The notes: generated by a model not told the origin, from the letters alone. DNA of 64,000 nt from Ceratobasidium sp. AG-K (GCA_037039685.1 JAWNGF010000013.1:1075001-1139000), one strand, 5' to 3'; counted from the first letter of the stretch, positions 1 to 11,659 are shown. Numbers and translations: made by a program.

Positions 1-1
1 G

Positions 2-262
2 GATCTAGATGCCATCACCCAAGCGAGTCCATCTGCCGATGACTGGTCCATTGATGACGACGGGTGGCTAACCGACTCGCACGCGCAGCGGCTCTTCTGG
101 GTGCCACCCGACCTCCGCCATGCGTTTGGGTTCCTAACTGCTGCCAACCCCACCGTAATCAACGCTGATTGTACGATTCGCATCGGCCCCTCTACCTTGC
201 TAGGCGATCGCTGGCACGAGTGCTACGGTATATCATCGGTGGGGGCTTCGTCCTACGAGTAG
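2..262 (+). CDS. C-terminal end of a WD40-repeat protein (partial, 5' end off the window)
   Basis: An open frame enters at base 2 and stops with TAG at 260-262, giving the last 86 residues. It contains a W-x(5)-D-G-W segment followed by the LFWVPPDLR motif. From family knowledge, this W..DGW...WVPPDLR tail closes the last propeller of many basidiomycete NACHT/WD40 (STAND, HET-E-like) proteins. The N-terminal part (NTPase domain and repeats) would lie to the left of the window, so the domain composition cannot be seen. Such proteins are usually signalling or allorecognition ATPases; that role is inferred only from the tail. No intron is needed in the visible part. Confidence 0.6.
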   Translation, partial: DLDAITQASPSADDWSIDDDGWLTDSHAQRLFWVPPDLRHAFGFLTAANPTVINADCTIRIGPSTLLGDRWHECYGISSVGASSYE

Positions 263-933
263 CCAGCCCACCCTCATTGTTTTGTAAATTTACCTCAACA
301 ATTCAGACTGCTTTGCCATATCCTTTCCGCTGTAGTATGATATTTATCCATTGTCCTTGTTGACCCATTCAATTAATGTAAATTTCAAAGTTTTTATAAA
401 TTCCCAAATGAAGGTGACTCAATGAGCGCCGCTGTAGCGGCATGGACCTTGCTAAGTCAGTAATCTAATTCCGAGCACTGTGTGGTGAGTCCGAATCTTT
501 TACGGAGCGGTTAACGCGAGTCAATATCAAGTGCGGTTGACGAGTTATTGTAAGGGGTGCTGCAATGGGAGTGTCATGTTTGGTGGTAGGCGACACTACA
601 CTCTCACAAATGAGGAGCTTCCTCGCCGCAGGGACCGCGGTGAATGCGGTCGGTGTATGCCATTGGCTGTGGCCACATGGTTTGGCCCGTGCATTCGTGC
701 GCCAACTGCAACCAACATACACACACATCTGTTCGTGTTGTTATTCGTTCCGTCCTTCATCCCTTCTGTTGCCGTTCTCACCAGGACTGCCAACCCGCCT
801 GCCAGCCTGCTCGCGTCTTGGTGCCCGGCTCACCTGTGGGGCTTTCGCTCGGGACTCGAGGATCATGGGGCGCCCAACGGTACGTCGTCGGATGACCATG
901 CATACGCGTTCTGTAAGCGTCAGAATACTTACA

Positions 934-953
934 ACGCGGCGCCTGCGCCGCGT
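934..953. repeat. Perfect GC-rich palindrome (9-bp arms, 2-bp spacer)
   Basis: ACGCGGCGC, then CT, then GCGCCGCGT: both arms match exactly. It could be a dimeric transcription-factor site or a small hairpin. Nothing nearby identifies which. Confidence 0.7.
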
Positions 954-1984
954 GACAAAAACTCAGGTAATCGCGTTAAACCCGGGTGCGCGAGGCGCGT
1001 GACACATTGAGCATAGCACAACAGCTGTGGCCCGAACCTAACATTTCAATACGATCAATCCTTACCTTGTATGTAAATGTATGTATGTTAATCGACGGGG
1101 TTTGGTATTCTTACCAAACAATATTATCTACTGCATGCAGGCGAGAATTATTTACTTGACAGCAAGCACACACACTAGCTTCAAATTTGGGCCCATGAAT
1201 GATTCTAGCACCAAAGCTTCATGGCGCATATAGTCTGTCATACCGTCATGCGTGACAGGTTAGCAAGCTTCAACCGACCTGTGTGACAAGCGAAAAAAGT
1301 ACACCAGAGATTGACATTTGTGACGTGACATGTTGTAAGTATTTTGACGCGTATAGTATCCGAATCAAAGCACGCACTAGAGGCTAGGGACGCATTCATA
1401 TCGCATGTGGCTCTCGTTAAGCGTCGAACTGGCTGTGGTCACCCAGCGTTTCGAGGCGAAGCCTCCCATTTCAGCTATGTGACCTAGTATAGAAGCGTAC
1501 CCCGTATAACCTTTAGTATGTCTCTAATCCAATAAAATTATGACCCAATCAAAAATTTGCCCGATCCAACGCTCCTCGCTCCAGCTTTGCGACTATCTCA
1601 ATCGTAAAAGCAGTCGTCAACTTTGTTCTCAGGGTGAACTTAGCCGGGGATCTAGGAACAATGTTTCACGTAAGTAAGAATTGTTTATTGGATAGGTATT
1701 GCGCATACACTATAGTTTACAGTAAGACTTGTGCCGTATCCGGGCGAGTGCAGTTCCTCATAATCATAATGGCTATAGCGTTACGCACGTCAAGTTCGAT
1801 ACCCAATTCATTGTTGTCGGCGTGGGCTACTGATCTGCGGGCGTGGCTCTCATTACCGTGTTGGGCGGATAAAAGGGAGAAGTTTCACGACGGTGTCATT
1901 AAGCGTCAATCAATAGAAATACAGGGCAAATCAGACGTTTTCATTTTGGATTGTAGAGACCTTGCAAGCAAGGTAATGCTAATG

Positions 1985-2105
1985 CGACTCGCGTGGAATC
2001 TGACTCATGGTGCACCACCATGCACGGTTATCAAACCATACTGTCTGGCACCGAAAGCAGATACGGAAACTGACTTGCGCAAGCATAATTTGCAATTCCA
2101 TTCGC
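1985..2105 (+). repeat. Dispersed repeat copy R1, related in inverted orientation to 27.69-27.83 kb
   Basis: Reading forward, this stretch shares an ordered series of blocks with the reverse complement of about 27695-27825. The blocks are a TGGAATCTGACTCAT block, a TGCACGG..ATCAAAC block, an AGCACCGAA-like block, a GGAAACTGACTTGCGC block and a TTGCAATTCC block. Spacing is nearly conserved. Identity is clearly above chance but not complete, so the copies are old or fast-evolving. This copy lies 3' of the minus-strand DJ-1 gene. Confidence 0.6.
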
Positions 2106-2386
2106 TAGCATGTATGCGCCCTCCTGTTGCATACGAAGGTGCATCGCGGACCTGCGTTTTTGATCGCAAAGAGTCACGATGTTTCGATGGAGAAGAAGAT
2201 TATAAGTGCTGGGTGACACCTGGTTCAATATCCACATGCCCACTGAAGCGGCGTGATTGAGACCGGCCAAACAGGTGACCCTCCCACTAAGCTCATGTCG
2301 AAAAAATTCACATAAATTTCATAGTTTACCCCCTGTTCGTTCCCAGGTGCTGCGAGCGTATGTAGACCAACCACACCACTTCTAGC

Positions 2387-3236
2387 TCAGACCAGATCCC
2401 AGACCTCTGCATACTCGTCATCGTCCGGCCCAGAGGCATGCAACTCCACAATGTTCTTAACGTGCGTCGCAAAAGCTTGACCAGTTATGTGAGCCATAAA
2501 TGCGTAGCCCATATCTGTTCCTGCGGTCACACCCGAGCTCGTCCAAACGTTGCCATCGATGACCCAGCGGGCCTTGGAAACCCACTGAACAGCCTTGCTT
2601 GTGTTTGCCTAATATATGAATGTACAGGTTAATGATCCGGCGGGAGAGCAAGCTAGGGAGTTTGTATACCACACAATCCTTGAACGCGGCCTTGTTAGTT
2701 GTGGCCCGCTTGCCATCCAACACCCCGGCGTCGGCCAGGAGCCAGCTACCTGTGCAAACTGACAGAACATATTTCGCTCCAGCAGCTTGTTTTTTGATGA
2801 AGTCAATCATGCCTGAGGGGCGGGCATTGGGGCGGGCTCCGGGTCCTGTTAGTATATCGGAGGAAACAAGATCGATCAGTGCTGGCGATCGTGGATCGAC
2901 CCAAGGTGCCTACCTCCAGGAACAAAGAGAATATCATACTGTTTGCCTTCAGCCTCAGCAAACGTCTTGGACGGTAGGATTTGAGCACCTCCGCTCGGTG
3001 TAACCGGATCGCGAGTTTCAGCGACGTAGTCGATCACGAATTGGCAGTCGGGGGTGGGCCATCCTGAGCGCGTCTTGATGTATGAATCTACTGAAGCGAA
3101 GTGAAGCATTTCCATTGGACCTGTAGTCGGAGGGTAAGTACCCATAGGATCAATACATATATTAATAGACTTATTGGGCGTCAAGGTAGGTTACCCCTGG
3201 AAACAGAACAACAGCAAACGAATACGTTGGAGACAT
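2387..3236 (-). CDS. DJ-1/PfpI family protein (isonitrile hydratase-like), copy 1
   Basis: Four exons (3236-3175, 3122-2914, 2845-2670, 2608-2387) give 222 residues, normal for the family. Residues 1-22 form the first Rossmann strand (AVVLFPGVTYLDAQG), followed by Glu25, the conserved Glu near the nucleophile. VCTGS holds the nucleophile-elbow Cys121, and an AGVLDGKRATTNK helix and an ARWVIDG strand follow. In this family the Cys/Glu pair serves isonitrile hydration or stress chaperone and glyoxalase-like functions; the substrate here is unknown. Introns 2 and 3 are GT-AG. Intron 1 (3174-3123, 52 nt) reads ATAAGT...CTAC and only the AT-AC cut joins the Gln21-Gly22 frame; a GT donor four bases on would retain a TAA stop. 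Exon lengths 3 and 4 (176 and 222 nt) equal those of the copy at 27.9 kb. The start is the ATG that opens the first strand. Confidence 0.85.
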
Positions 3237-3557
3237 GGCTGGCAGAAAAGGATGGATGCTCAGTATAGAATCCCCCCACTCTGCCAAGAGTACTTATACG
3301 ATATATACGCGTGACTCATCCATCATCTCCGGGTTTGCCGGCCGGGCACAAGATTACACACACCCAGCCTCCCACGCGCTCGAGGCATCCTTGATCAAAT
3401 CAACACTCCAGCGTCTATTTATGATATAGCATACAGGTTAAAACGCCCAAACAGGGGACGTGTGGTATGTTTCCCAACCAGACGAGACGAAAATTACAGG
3501 AAGACAACGTAAACAGACACAAAAAGAGGATAAATACAAGCAGGGAACCAAGCATTA

Positions 3558-6500
3558 TCAGTTGGCCAGGGGGAGCATATCCCTAACCTTGTTCACCACC
3601 ACATTGACTGCCACTGGGACCGACTGATACAAGCCCCAAGCGATTACCACTGCACAAAAACGTTAGTAAATGCGTCTCATCACAGGACTTGGTACTTACT
3701 CAGCAAAATTGGAAGCCAGAATAGCACCAACATGCGGTCCTCTGTAACGCACCGAATATTAGCTCATGGAGGGTCGACAAAAGGCACAGCGGCTTACTCT
3801 TTAGCTTCCTCATCTTTTGGCTGTGATGCGTATACGCCCTAATCTCGCGATCCGTCACTTGGGTTGGGTAATACCCGAGTCTCCTCGCCAGTCTCGTCCG
3901 CAGCTGAGCCGGATTCAGTCCCTGCATCCCGTTCTCGGCACCTGGCTGAGGCGGAGGCGGGTACACGGTGAGTCCTGGATTGGCTGGTGCTTGCTGCTGC
4001 TTGTTGCCCAGGAAGCCACGGAAAGCGCCCAAGTCGAACGCACCCTTGTCAGGCGTTTGGGGCCACGGGATCGTCACGGGCCAGGCTGGTAGGGTGGGCA
4101 TGTCGGGGAGGTAGATTTGAGGAAGCGGCCAAGCCTTTTGTGGCTGGAGATGAGAGAATGTGCGATGGAACCAGGTCGAAGGGACCTTGGGTATTTCACC
4201 CAGGAATGGCGGTCGGGTATCTGTTATTGAGTCCAAAGACGGGCGTGAAGCCCGTTCGCCATAAAGCGCATCGATCGCATCTTCCGAGCCAGAAGATATG
4301 ATGTCGTCTTCGCTCTCGCCGAGGACCCGAGAACGCAATTCACCATCCTCGGCATCAAGGTCGCTCTCATCTGCGTCGGCACCAATCGAATCGTCTGCAT
4401 CGGGCGCGTGGACCTCGACTCCCTCGAGGGTATCGCTCTCTTCCTCGGTACTCTCGTCTTGATCCACACCCTCCAACAACGCCACGACCTCCAAAGTGCC
4501 ACGTTCCCGGGCGACATCGATAGGCGCCATTCCATACGCATTCACAATTTCCGTATCTGCATCTCCTTCTAGCAGCACACGTGTGCATGCCATCTGCCCG
4601 CGAAGCGCTGCCAAATGAAGCGCCGTCTGGCCTGTTGCATCGCGAACATCAGGGTCGGCACCGCGACTGAGTAGGTCCTTCGCAAGTTCATCGAATCCGA
4701 GCACGGCGCAAAGATGCAACAACGTATGACCGGTCTCGTTTTGGAGCGAAACTGCCGCACGAGTAGGAACCCCGCGAGAACCGACATTGGGCACGTCCAG
4801 GAGAGTAAGGAACTGGATAAGCTCGTCTTGGCGTGAAGGGCCGGATTCCTCGGGTCGTGAGGAGTCGGACTCGATTATGGATTGCGCCAACCGAGTAGCG
4901 AGCCCGTTCGTGTTGGAATTAGGTTGCATCTCCCCAACGGCGACGATTCGCCTCGCGATATTGCACGGTTCCTCTTGTCGACCCGTCATCCTCTGCCCAA
5001 CCACACGAAGCGCCAGCTCCATCCTACAACCTTATCAGCTCCACCGGAATGAGAGCACAATAAAAATACTCACAAGCTCCGATCAATCGTGTCATCCCTG
5101 TACGTAAACAACACATCTCGCTCGCCAGGTCGCTTCGCGTTCTCGTACCCCTTGATACGCACAGGAACCGCGCCAGGCTGCGCAGCTGGGGGCAACAGGC
5201 AGACGAGCGTGTTCCCGCCCCAGAGTGCCGTCTCGGTTGCAACGTACTCTCCAAACTTGCATTCGTATGCCTGGGTAAAGTTCTCGCCCAGCAATGTAAC
5301 CTCAATTCCGCCTTGGATGGGGCCCGAGTTGGGTACAACTCGGCTGATACGCGGGACTGGTGCCGTCTCTGGGGGGGAGAGGTCCATCGCTTCGGGGGCC
5401 CAAGATGCAGTCAAGTTGGTAGGGTGGTCCCAGGCCGCAGGCGAGAATGTGCCGGCAGGGTGTTCGACGTACATTGCGCCGGAGCTGGTCGATGAAGGAG
5501 CCTGAACCTGAGGACCGGATAATGATTGCAGCATGGCGTCCCAATCTGCGCTGGACGGCTCCAGAGCCCCGACAGAAGTAGGATCGAATGAGGGATCGAA
5601 CATTTGCCCGTCGGGAAAGGCGCTGCTCATTAGCGCATCGTTGTCCAGACCCAACAAAGCCGCATCTCCGCCCAAGAACGGATCCATAAGTAGTCCCCCG
5701 CCAGGCAAAGCATGTGCTCCAAGCGAGGGAGATAATATCCCACGTGCTGGCGAGTGTGCGCGCGAGTCGACGGGAGAGCGGAGCGTCGTGTGTGCAGGGG
5801 ATGGAATATGGCTGGGTGTAGAGGGCATCATCTGAACGGGCGAATGGGCCCTCGTGTGCGTACGCGAATTGATGGGCGAGCGAGGTGGAGACAAGAATGC
5901 CGATCGAGTAGGTGAGAGTAATGTTGCGCTAGCCGGAGGAAGCATCCCATCGCCCATCATCCCAGTCCCATCCATCATCCCACCAGTATCGCCCAGCAAC
6001 GCGCCCTGCATCCCAAACATCCCAGAGAATAACGTCGGACTTTGTGGCGGAGGCGAGGCGAAACCTTGCGTTGACGGGGTCGCATAACTTGTCGCACCAA
6101 AACTCAGCGCGCCGGCAAGCTCCTCCTTGACCCCCAAACTACTCGCTCGGCTCGTACCCGTGCTTCGTTCATACGGCTTCATTCGGTGTTTGCCCCCATT
6201 GTTCTTCTCCTTGGAACCCTTTCGTGGTCCGCCGTTGGCGTTGGAGGAGGCCGAGGTGGGGACGAGTCCGGATCCAGATACAGCCTGAGTGGGCGGGACG
6301 AGACCAGCGCCCGGAATACTCTGCTGTGCTTGGACTTTACGGGCAGTGGATTTATGGTCGTCTGTGATCATGATGGGTGGCGTGACACCGGTGCCGACGG
6401 TTCGTCCCATTTGGTCTCGGAGAATAAATGTGATACTGTCCAAATTAGGCAATTAGTATTGTATGAAAAATGAAGAAGCGATTGGGTGGCCAATAACGGC

Positions 6501-8100
6501 AATAGCTGCTGCGCTGGGAAAAGTGCCATGCGTTGCACTAGGAACAAGAAGCTCCCCTTGCGCGTGGCAGGATCCACTCGTTGACCCAAAAGCGAAACCC
6601 AGCCCTCGCCCAATAACATAAATCACCACGCGCGCTCACCAAAAGCCAACCTTTTCCGAGTGATGACGACAATAACACGTCAAGCGCACGGGTAGATCCA
6701 CACTCCCGCTTTTGAAATCCAACACGTCTGCGCAATTGTACAAGACAATCTTGTCGTCCTCACATCCTACTGACGAGAGGTCGGGTATCTCCGGGGTCGG
6801 GTCATTGGGAACTAATGCAACCACGAGTTGTGAGTGAAAAGGAAGATGGGCGAGGGATTGGGGCCTACCTCGTCGTTTACGCTCGGCGCGTTTAGCCTCC
6901 CGCCCCAGACACTTTTTACACGCTCGAGCAGCCGTGTGAGGGGGAGATGCGACGTTGACCATCGTGTGGAGGGTCAGAGTTTGTGCTGGCGTAGGAACTG
7001 TCGATGCCCGTCAGTACATGAATGAAATGCACTCTGCCCCACTCGATAACCTGCGCCGCCCAAGCTAGGGGCTCAATGAATGATCGAATGCCCATATCCA
7101 GTATCCTTCGGGCGTCACCCCCAATCCCCAACCATCAATAACAACTCGACCGAACCTTGGCCGAGGCCGAGGATACGGAATACCGAAGAAAGGCAAGGCG
7201 AGTGCGCGAGAGGAGAGTGTATAGAGCGATCGAAATCGGATGGCGAGTCCTGCGCAGGGCGGGAAGTCGATAAAAAGATAAGAACCACTCACCAATCTTG
7301 GCGTCCTTCCTCCCCCTGCGCTTCGTAGCCGACCCAGGCGGAAGCGCGAGCCACTCCCATGAACCTACTGTTGGCGCGAGTTCGTCTTTGGAGTCGGCCG
7401 GGTTACCTGCTGAGCTCGAGGAGGCTATCAAGATAACATAATAAATTGAATAAAAATACGCGAACGGTCAAGAAGGAGACGGACCTTGGTGGGAGTGGCG
7501 ACTGCGGGGCGTCGGGTCCCAAACAAGGTCAATTGTAACCTTGAGCTGAGTCTCTACGCGCGACTTGGCGCCAACCTGAGGGACATTTCGGACGCGGATA
7601 GGAAGGCTGGATGAGGCATCAGATGTGGACCACTGGATAGATTGTTCAACGTACTTGACGCAATTCTCCTTTGGTGGATGTACTATTTGAACGTCAGGCC
7701 CAGCCTTAGTTTCTGGCTCTTGTTCGACCGGCTCATCTATTAGCGGTTCGTCGTTGGGAGGGGCGAGCGCCGAGAGCTTGACGGCATGGGTAGCAGGGGG
7801 CACGTGTAACCGCTGCGCACTCGACAAAACGCTATGTAACCGCTCGTATCCTGCACCCATTGGCTGTATGACCGGAGATGCAGAGCTATAACATCATTAG
7901 CCAACGAAATAAAGCAAGATTGTAATCACTCACTCGAACGCACTATCGTTTATATATGTCCGAAACAGACCGGCCTCGTCGTAGTCTTTTGCTCCGTCGA
8001 CATGTGGTATGGGAGGGATAGCAAGCGGAAGATCCGAACTCGAGGGAGACGAATCCGACGAGGGCGTGTTGGGCGACGAGGACCGCCGGCGCATGGTCAT
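3558..8100 (-). CDS. Spt23/Mga2-like membrane-anchored transcription factor (IPT/TIG, ankyrin repeats, C-terminal TM)
   Basis: Nine exons (8100-7934, 7885-7485, 7424-7293, 6997-6869, 6811-6640, 6435-5074, 5023-3798, 3741-3700, 3649-3558) give 1240 residues in one frame, all with GT-AG introns. The order is a Ser-rich N-terminus; a conserved region with VGSWEWLALPPGSATKRRGR, a CKKC..REAKRAERKRR block and CITFILRDQMG...PPIMITDDHKS; a long Ser/Pro-rich linker; an IPT/TIG fold (PRISRVVPNSGPIQGGIEV); ankyrin repeats (TGHTLLHLCAVLG, GQTALHLAALRG); an acidic stretch; and one hydrophobic segment (MLVLFWLPILLMVIAWGLY) near the C-terminus. Yeast Spt23/Mga2 sit in the ER or nuclear membrane and are released by Rsp5/proteasome processing to drive the OLE1 fatty-acid desaturase gene; the same role is inferred. 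The start is the first ATG of the exon; upstream in-frame codons are not ATG. Confidence 0.88.
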
Positions 8101-8427
8101 CGAGAAGAGCAAATGGATGTCACAGGTCACGCTTCCACACTGGAAACAAGTGGCGTTACGTAACGTGGAGGTTTCTGGCGGAACATCGGTAAATCAGACA
8201 TTTCCCATGACACATGCATCGATACATGCGCTTCGACCGAAATCGGTCCAGACCTGCGACCCCGGTTGTCAATCCGCTCTGGGTCGTCACCGTCCGATGA
8301 CTTCTACCGACTCGGGACCTGGATACATACGCCGGGTGAACTGAAACTCGACGCGGAAGTAACAGATGTGCCAAAAATATGATATCTTGCTGGTCCGTCC
8401 ATGCACATCTCCGTCTCACTCCGAGCG

Positions 8428-8434
8428 TATAAAA
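8428..8434 (+). promoter_or_regulatory. TATA box of the small secreted protein gene
   Basis: TATAAAA lies 96 bp upstream of the ATG at 8524 and is followed by a CT-rich leader. The position fits a core promoter for the downstream gene. Confidence 0.5.
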
Positions 8435-8523
8435 TGCGCACAAGTCGACGAATTGAATCAACAACAACAACAGTCTTTTCGATCAGTCTTTCCTTCATTG
8501 CACTCTCTTTCCACACTCACACC

Positions 8524-9293
8524 ATGCACGCATTAATCCCACCAAGCTCTTTGCCTTCCTTTCTCTCTTCTTCTCTTTCTCTCTACTGGTCCTTGCCGCA
8601 CCCGCCGCCGCCGACCTTGAAGCTCGCACCGGCAGCTACGGCTCTGGCCAAAAGGACGTCAAGGACTCCTGGTGGACCTCAAAGCCCAGGTGGCCGTTAA
8701 AGCCGACCTCATTTGTACGTCCCTTCCTTCTATTGAAAAAATTCTGCTCATGTACCGTGATTTGTAGCCAAATGCGCTGAAACGGTGCTAGCACCTCTGT
8801 TCACGTCGACGCTCTCGTCAGTTTGCTCAAGACCTGCTCTGGCTCTCTCAGTGGTGTCACTGTTTCACTCGATGCCAGCGCCAAGGCTGAAATCGCGCAA
8901 CTCGTAGCTGATATCTTCGTCGTATGTCCTTTCTTGTATCATCAAACAACTTGCACTAATAAGTTTTATAGTCAATTACTGGGGCGTGCAACAAGCTCTC
9001 TCTCAAAGGAGGGATCGTAGCTTACCTCGCCATCTTCGCCAAACTCGACGTCGCACTCCAGCTCTTGCTGCTCGGCTTGAACGGTTGTGTCGGAGGTGTG
9101 GCCAAACTCGTTGCTGGATTGTGAGTACAAGATCTTTCTCTCTTTGAGATTTACTCATCAGATTGGCTCGCAGGTTGACCTCGGTCACTGTCGGACTCTT
9201 CGCCAAACTCAAACTCTCGCTCTGCTTGAACGTCCTTGGACTCGGTGCTGGACTCGGCGTCGGCGTCGGCGCGGTGCGGGTGTCGGTATCTAA
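8524..9293 (+). CDS. Small secreted hydrophobic protein; frame disrupted at about four points
   Basis: The coding content is a signal-peptide-like stretch (KLFAFLSL...LLVLAAPAAAD), an EARTGSYGSGQ segment and a hydrophobic Cys-containing body (SLDASAKAEIAQLVADIF, LKGGIVAYLAIFAKLDVAL). Short GT-AG introns lie at about 8712-8767, 8922-8971 and 9121-9173. Small secreted proteins of this pattern are common in plant-associated basidiomycetes; the function is unknown. The ATG at 8524 is out of frame with the signal peptide. Further one-base breaks lie near 8662 (VKD/LLVDL), near 8790 (before STSVHVDALVSLL) and near 9272 in the Gly/Val tail. Each is repaired by restoring one missing base, two of them beside C or G runs. 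I therefore list it as a gene with probable sequence errors, but it may be a real pseudogene. With the last break corrected the stop is 9291-9293; as written the frame runs to 9378. Confidence 0.55.
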
Positions 9294-9378
9294 TATTCTG
9301 CTAAAACTAGAGGTGTTTATCGCATCGGACCCAACTCGGACATTTTTTATTTGTACTGCGTTCACATACTACATGTAG

Positions 9379-10099
9379 ACTCCCAAGTTTCAACCTATAT
9401 AAGTATTGGGATTACGTTTTCCCATGTCCGGCGAAGTGGCACGAGAGGAATGAATGGGGAATAAGAACGTTCAGTCTCCACCGTTGTGTTGAGTAGTGCT
9501 TGCGTCGGGGTGATCACCCTCAGTTGCCGTTAGTTCAGAGGTCTTGATGAGCGCACGGAACCACAGATAAAGATGTCCGGCATTTTCGACTCTGGGCGAT
9601 AAATACTATAAGCCGCTTTGTTGTGTAGCACAGACTTCGGTTTTGGCACTATCGCCCCGGTAAGATAGGATGCCTGTTTACCCGTAGTACAAGCCGATTA
9701 CCGAGGGAGCTTCGCCTGAACGTGTGCTCGTTCGGAGCCCGATTTATCCAACGGCTCCGGCTACACCCTCAAGGTTTATTTTATTTTATTCTAACTCGGC
9801 CAACCAGCGTCAAAAGAACGTACCATCGTTCCACAGCCTACCTTATCATCAACTTACAATAACCACAGCTCGTTGGACCTCGACCATACCGCCCTTCTGC
9901 TTCGATAAGTATACACAACTAATATATTTATTTGAATCCAGTGATTGACAGCGCATATAAACTACAAAATGGAGGTGAGAATGCGGGCCAAGCGGCAATA
10001 GTCAAGTCACTAGGCTCCTTGCAAACCTGGTATAACCTCTCCAACGGGCAGTTACAACCCGTTCCTCACGGGAGCGTCAGCCACTCTCCCAGGTACAAT
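9379..10099. other. Intergenic region between the secreted-protein gene and membrane protein A
   Basis: No frame shows recognisable coding features. The open frames here (9724-9948 and 9932-10174, plus strand) have no motif or matching splice sites. This is a tail-to-tail interval, so it probably holds two 3' ends. Confidence 0.4.
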
Positions 10100-11659
10100 C
10101 TACAATCGTTTAAGCACTTCAAAAACTTCAGTCACTCCCCAGTACCCACGAACCTCGTCATAGACAGGTGGTAGTGCCCCCGCATCTGTCTCACGATACC
10201 CGTTCGTCACATTGGCTCCCTGCATACCTGGTTTCTTGATAGGTTTGCTCGGTGCCTCGCCACGAGTCTCGTTGCTTGGTCTACTTAAACCCCCTGAGGG
10301 CTCAGATATGAATGGCTCAACCCTGGCCTGCGTCAGCCCAACCGAGTATGCCCTCATTGGTGATTGTGAATCGTCTGACCCAGCCCCACCAAGCAGATCC
10401 ATCGAGCTGCGCTGGCTGGCACGACGGCGTCTAATGAAAAAGAACCAGATGGCCATGGTGAGAAGTGCTAAGCCAGCAACGATCCCCACTACCATCCCGG
10501 CAATTCCTCCTTTGGTTAGACCACTAGCATGCCAAATTGTCTTAGTCAATGAAGATGGAGAAAATACCTAGAGCGTACCTAGCCCCAGAATGCGGGACAA
10601 TCTCTGCATAGTCTATGTCGAGGGTTTTTCCCTCCTGTGTATTCGTAACCAAGATCCGGTGATTCCCCACATCAAGCTCACTTGCAGCATACTAGACAAT
10701 TCATTCTTCAGTTAATGTGGCCGCATTCAACGGGCTCACTCACTAGGAGGGCCGGAACATGCGAGATGGGCGACAACGCGTTTAGAGTTACTTCAGACTC
10801 GGGTTGACCATCTAGCTGGACTTTATATGTTCCATAGGCGGGTCCGGTAGCTCCGTATACAAGAATTTCCCTGCCAGTGAATTGAAGGGCGGCAGTGGCG
10901 CCATACGTTTTTGTTGTGCTTGGTATCCTATTAAAGGTGCAGCCGAAAGGTCCAAGCAGGTTATACGTACTGTACAGAGGACCCGTGATATTCTTTTCTA
11001 TCTGTCGTTGCTGCCCACGTCGTTGATTGACCCGAGTACTCAAACCCTGTGTTCTCGACGATGTGATTGTCGAATGACCTAATCGAGGTTCAGTTCAACC
11101 AGTCTCTAAGCCAAAAGACGAACCACGTACTCGTCGCTGCTCCTGGTCCAAATAATAAAGTCGATATCCACAAACGGCCGGTCCCCGTTTACGATATTCG
11201 TAAGCACAACGTCGTGTTTCTTGTCTGCCATCCCCGTTTGAACGAACAGTGGCTGTGTGACAACATATATCCAATAATCACAATGAAGTTCGCAACGCAT
11301 GTACGCACAACTTGGAACAATCCATCATCTCCGTTTGAACGCTTGGGCTCATAGCCATCGAATTGTTTTGGTGTACCTCCGTCGACCGAGACGCTATATA
11401 AGCCATGGTTTGGCCGTTTGGCGCCGAATATGTACACACCCGTACCCCTGAATACAAATTTGGCCTGCGAGTTGGTGAGCCCTTGCATTGTATAAATTCG
11501 GGTGGTACTCACTGTAGAACCATCTGTACGACTGGAATGAAAAGAGCTGTCTCGGTATCGCGAGGTAAATGGATCGTCTTTGAGGTTGAATGAGTCTAGC
11601 CATTGGCCACTATACTCAATCAGCGGGGTGAAGTCATCGGCTGTAAAATTGCTCGGCAT
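10100..11659 (-). CDS. Single-pass membrane protein with two beta-rich ectodomain modules, paralogue A
   Basis: Starts at the ATG at 11659 (MPSNFTADDFTPLIEYSGQW) and joins about seven exons by GT-AG introns. Module 1 carries AKFVFRGTGVYIFGAKRPNHG, LYSVSVDGG and DFIIW. Module 2 carries YGATAALQFTGREILVYGATG, YGTYKVQLDG and HRILVTN...LDIDYAEI. Next come GGIAGMVVGIVAGLALLTMA, an RRRR stop-transfer and a Ser/Pro-rich cytosolic tail that ends at 10100. This layout (two galactose-binding or jelly-roll-like repeats, TM helix, disordered tail) is frequent in Agaricomycetes; I know no experimentally assigned function and infer a cell-surface or wall-sensing role. No clear signal peptide precedes the first module, so an upstream 5' exon may be missing from this model. 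It is the most diverged member of the A-B-C tandem array. Confidence 0.7.

Larger units (their letters stand above)
263..2386. other. Intergenic region, no supported gene
   Basis: No frame here shows coding character joined by splice sites. A 208-codon open frame at 1634-2260 overlaps a repeat shared with 27.7 kb and has no recognisable motif, so it is not called. The stretch holds a perfect 9-bp-arm palindrome at 934-953 and one copy of a dispersed repeat near 1985-2105. Confidence 0.5.

Noticed and set aside
1634..2260. 208-codon plus-strand open frame
   Set aside because: No recognisable motif, no splice partners, and its second half is the dispersed repeat R1 whose relative at 27.7 kb does not keep the frame.
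3123..3174. U12-type reading of the AT-AC intron
   Set aside because: The donor ATAAGT lacks the ATATCCTT core of minor-spliceosome introns; the U2-type interpretation fits better, although a CTTAC element 12 nt before the 3' end resembles a branch site.
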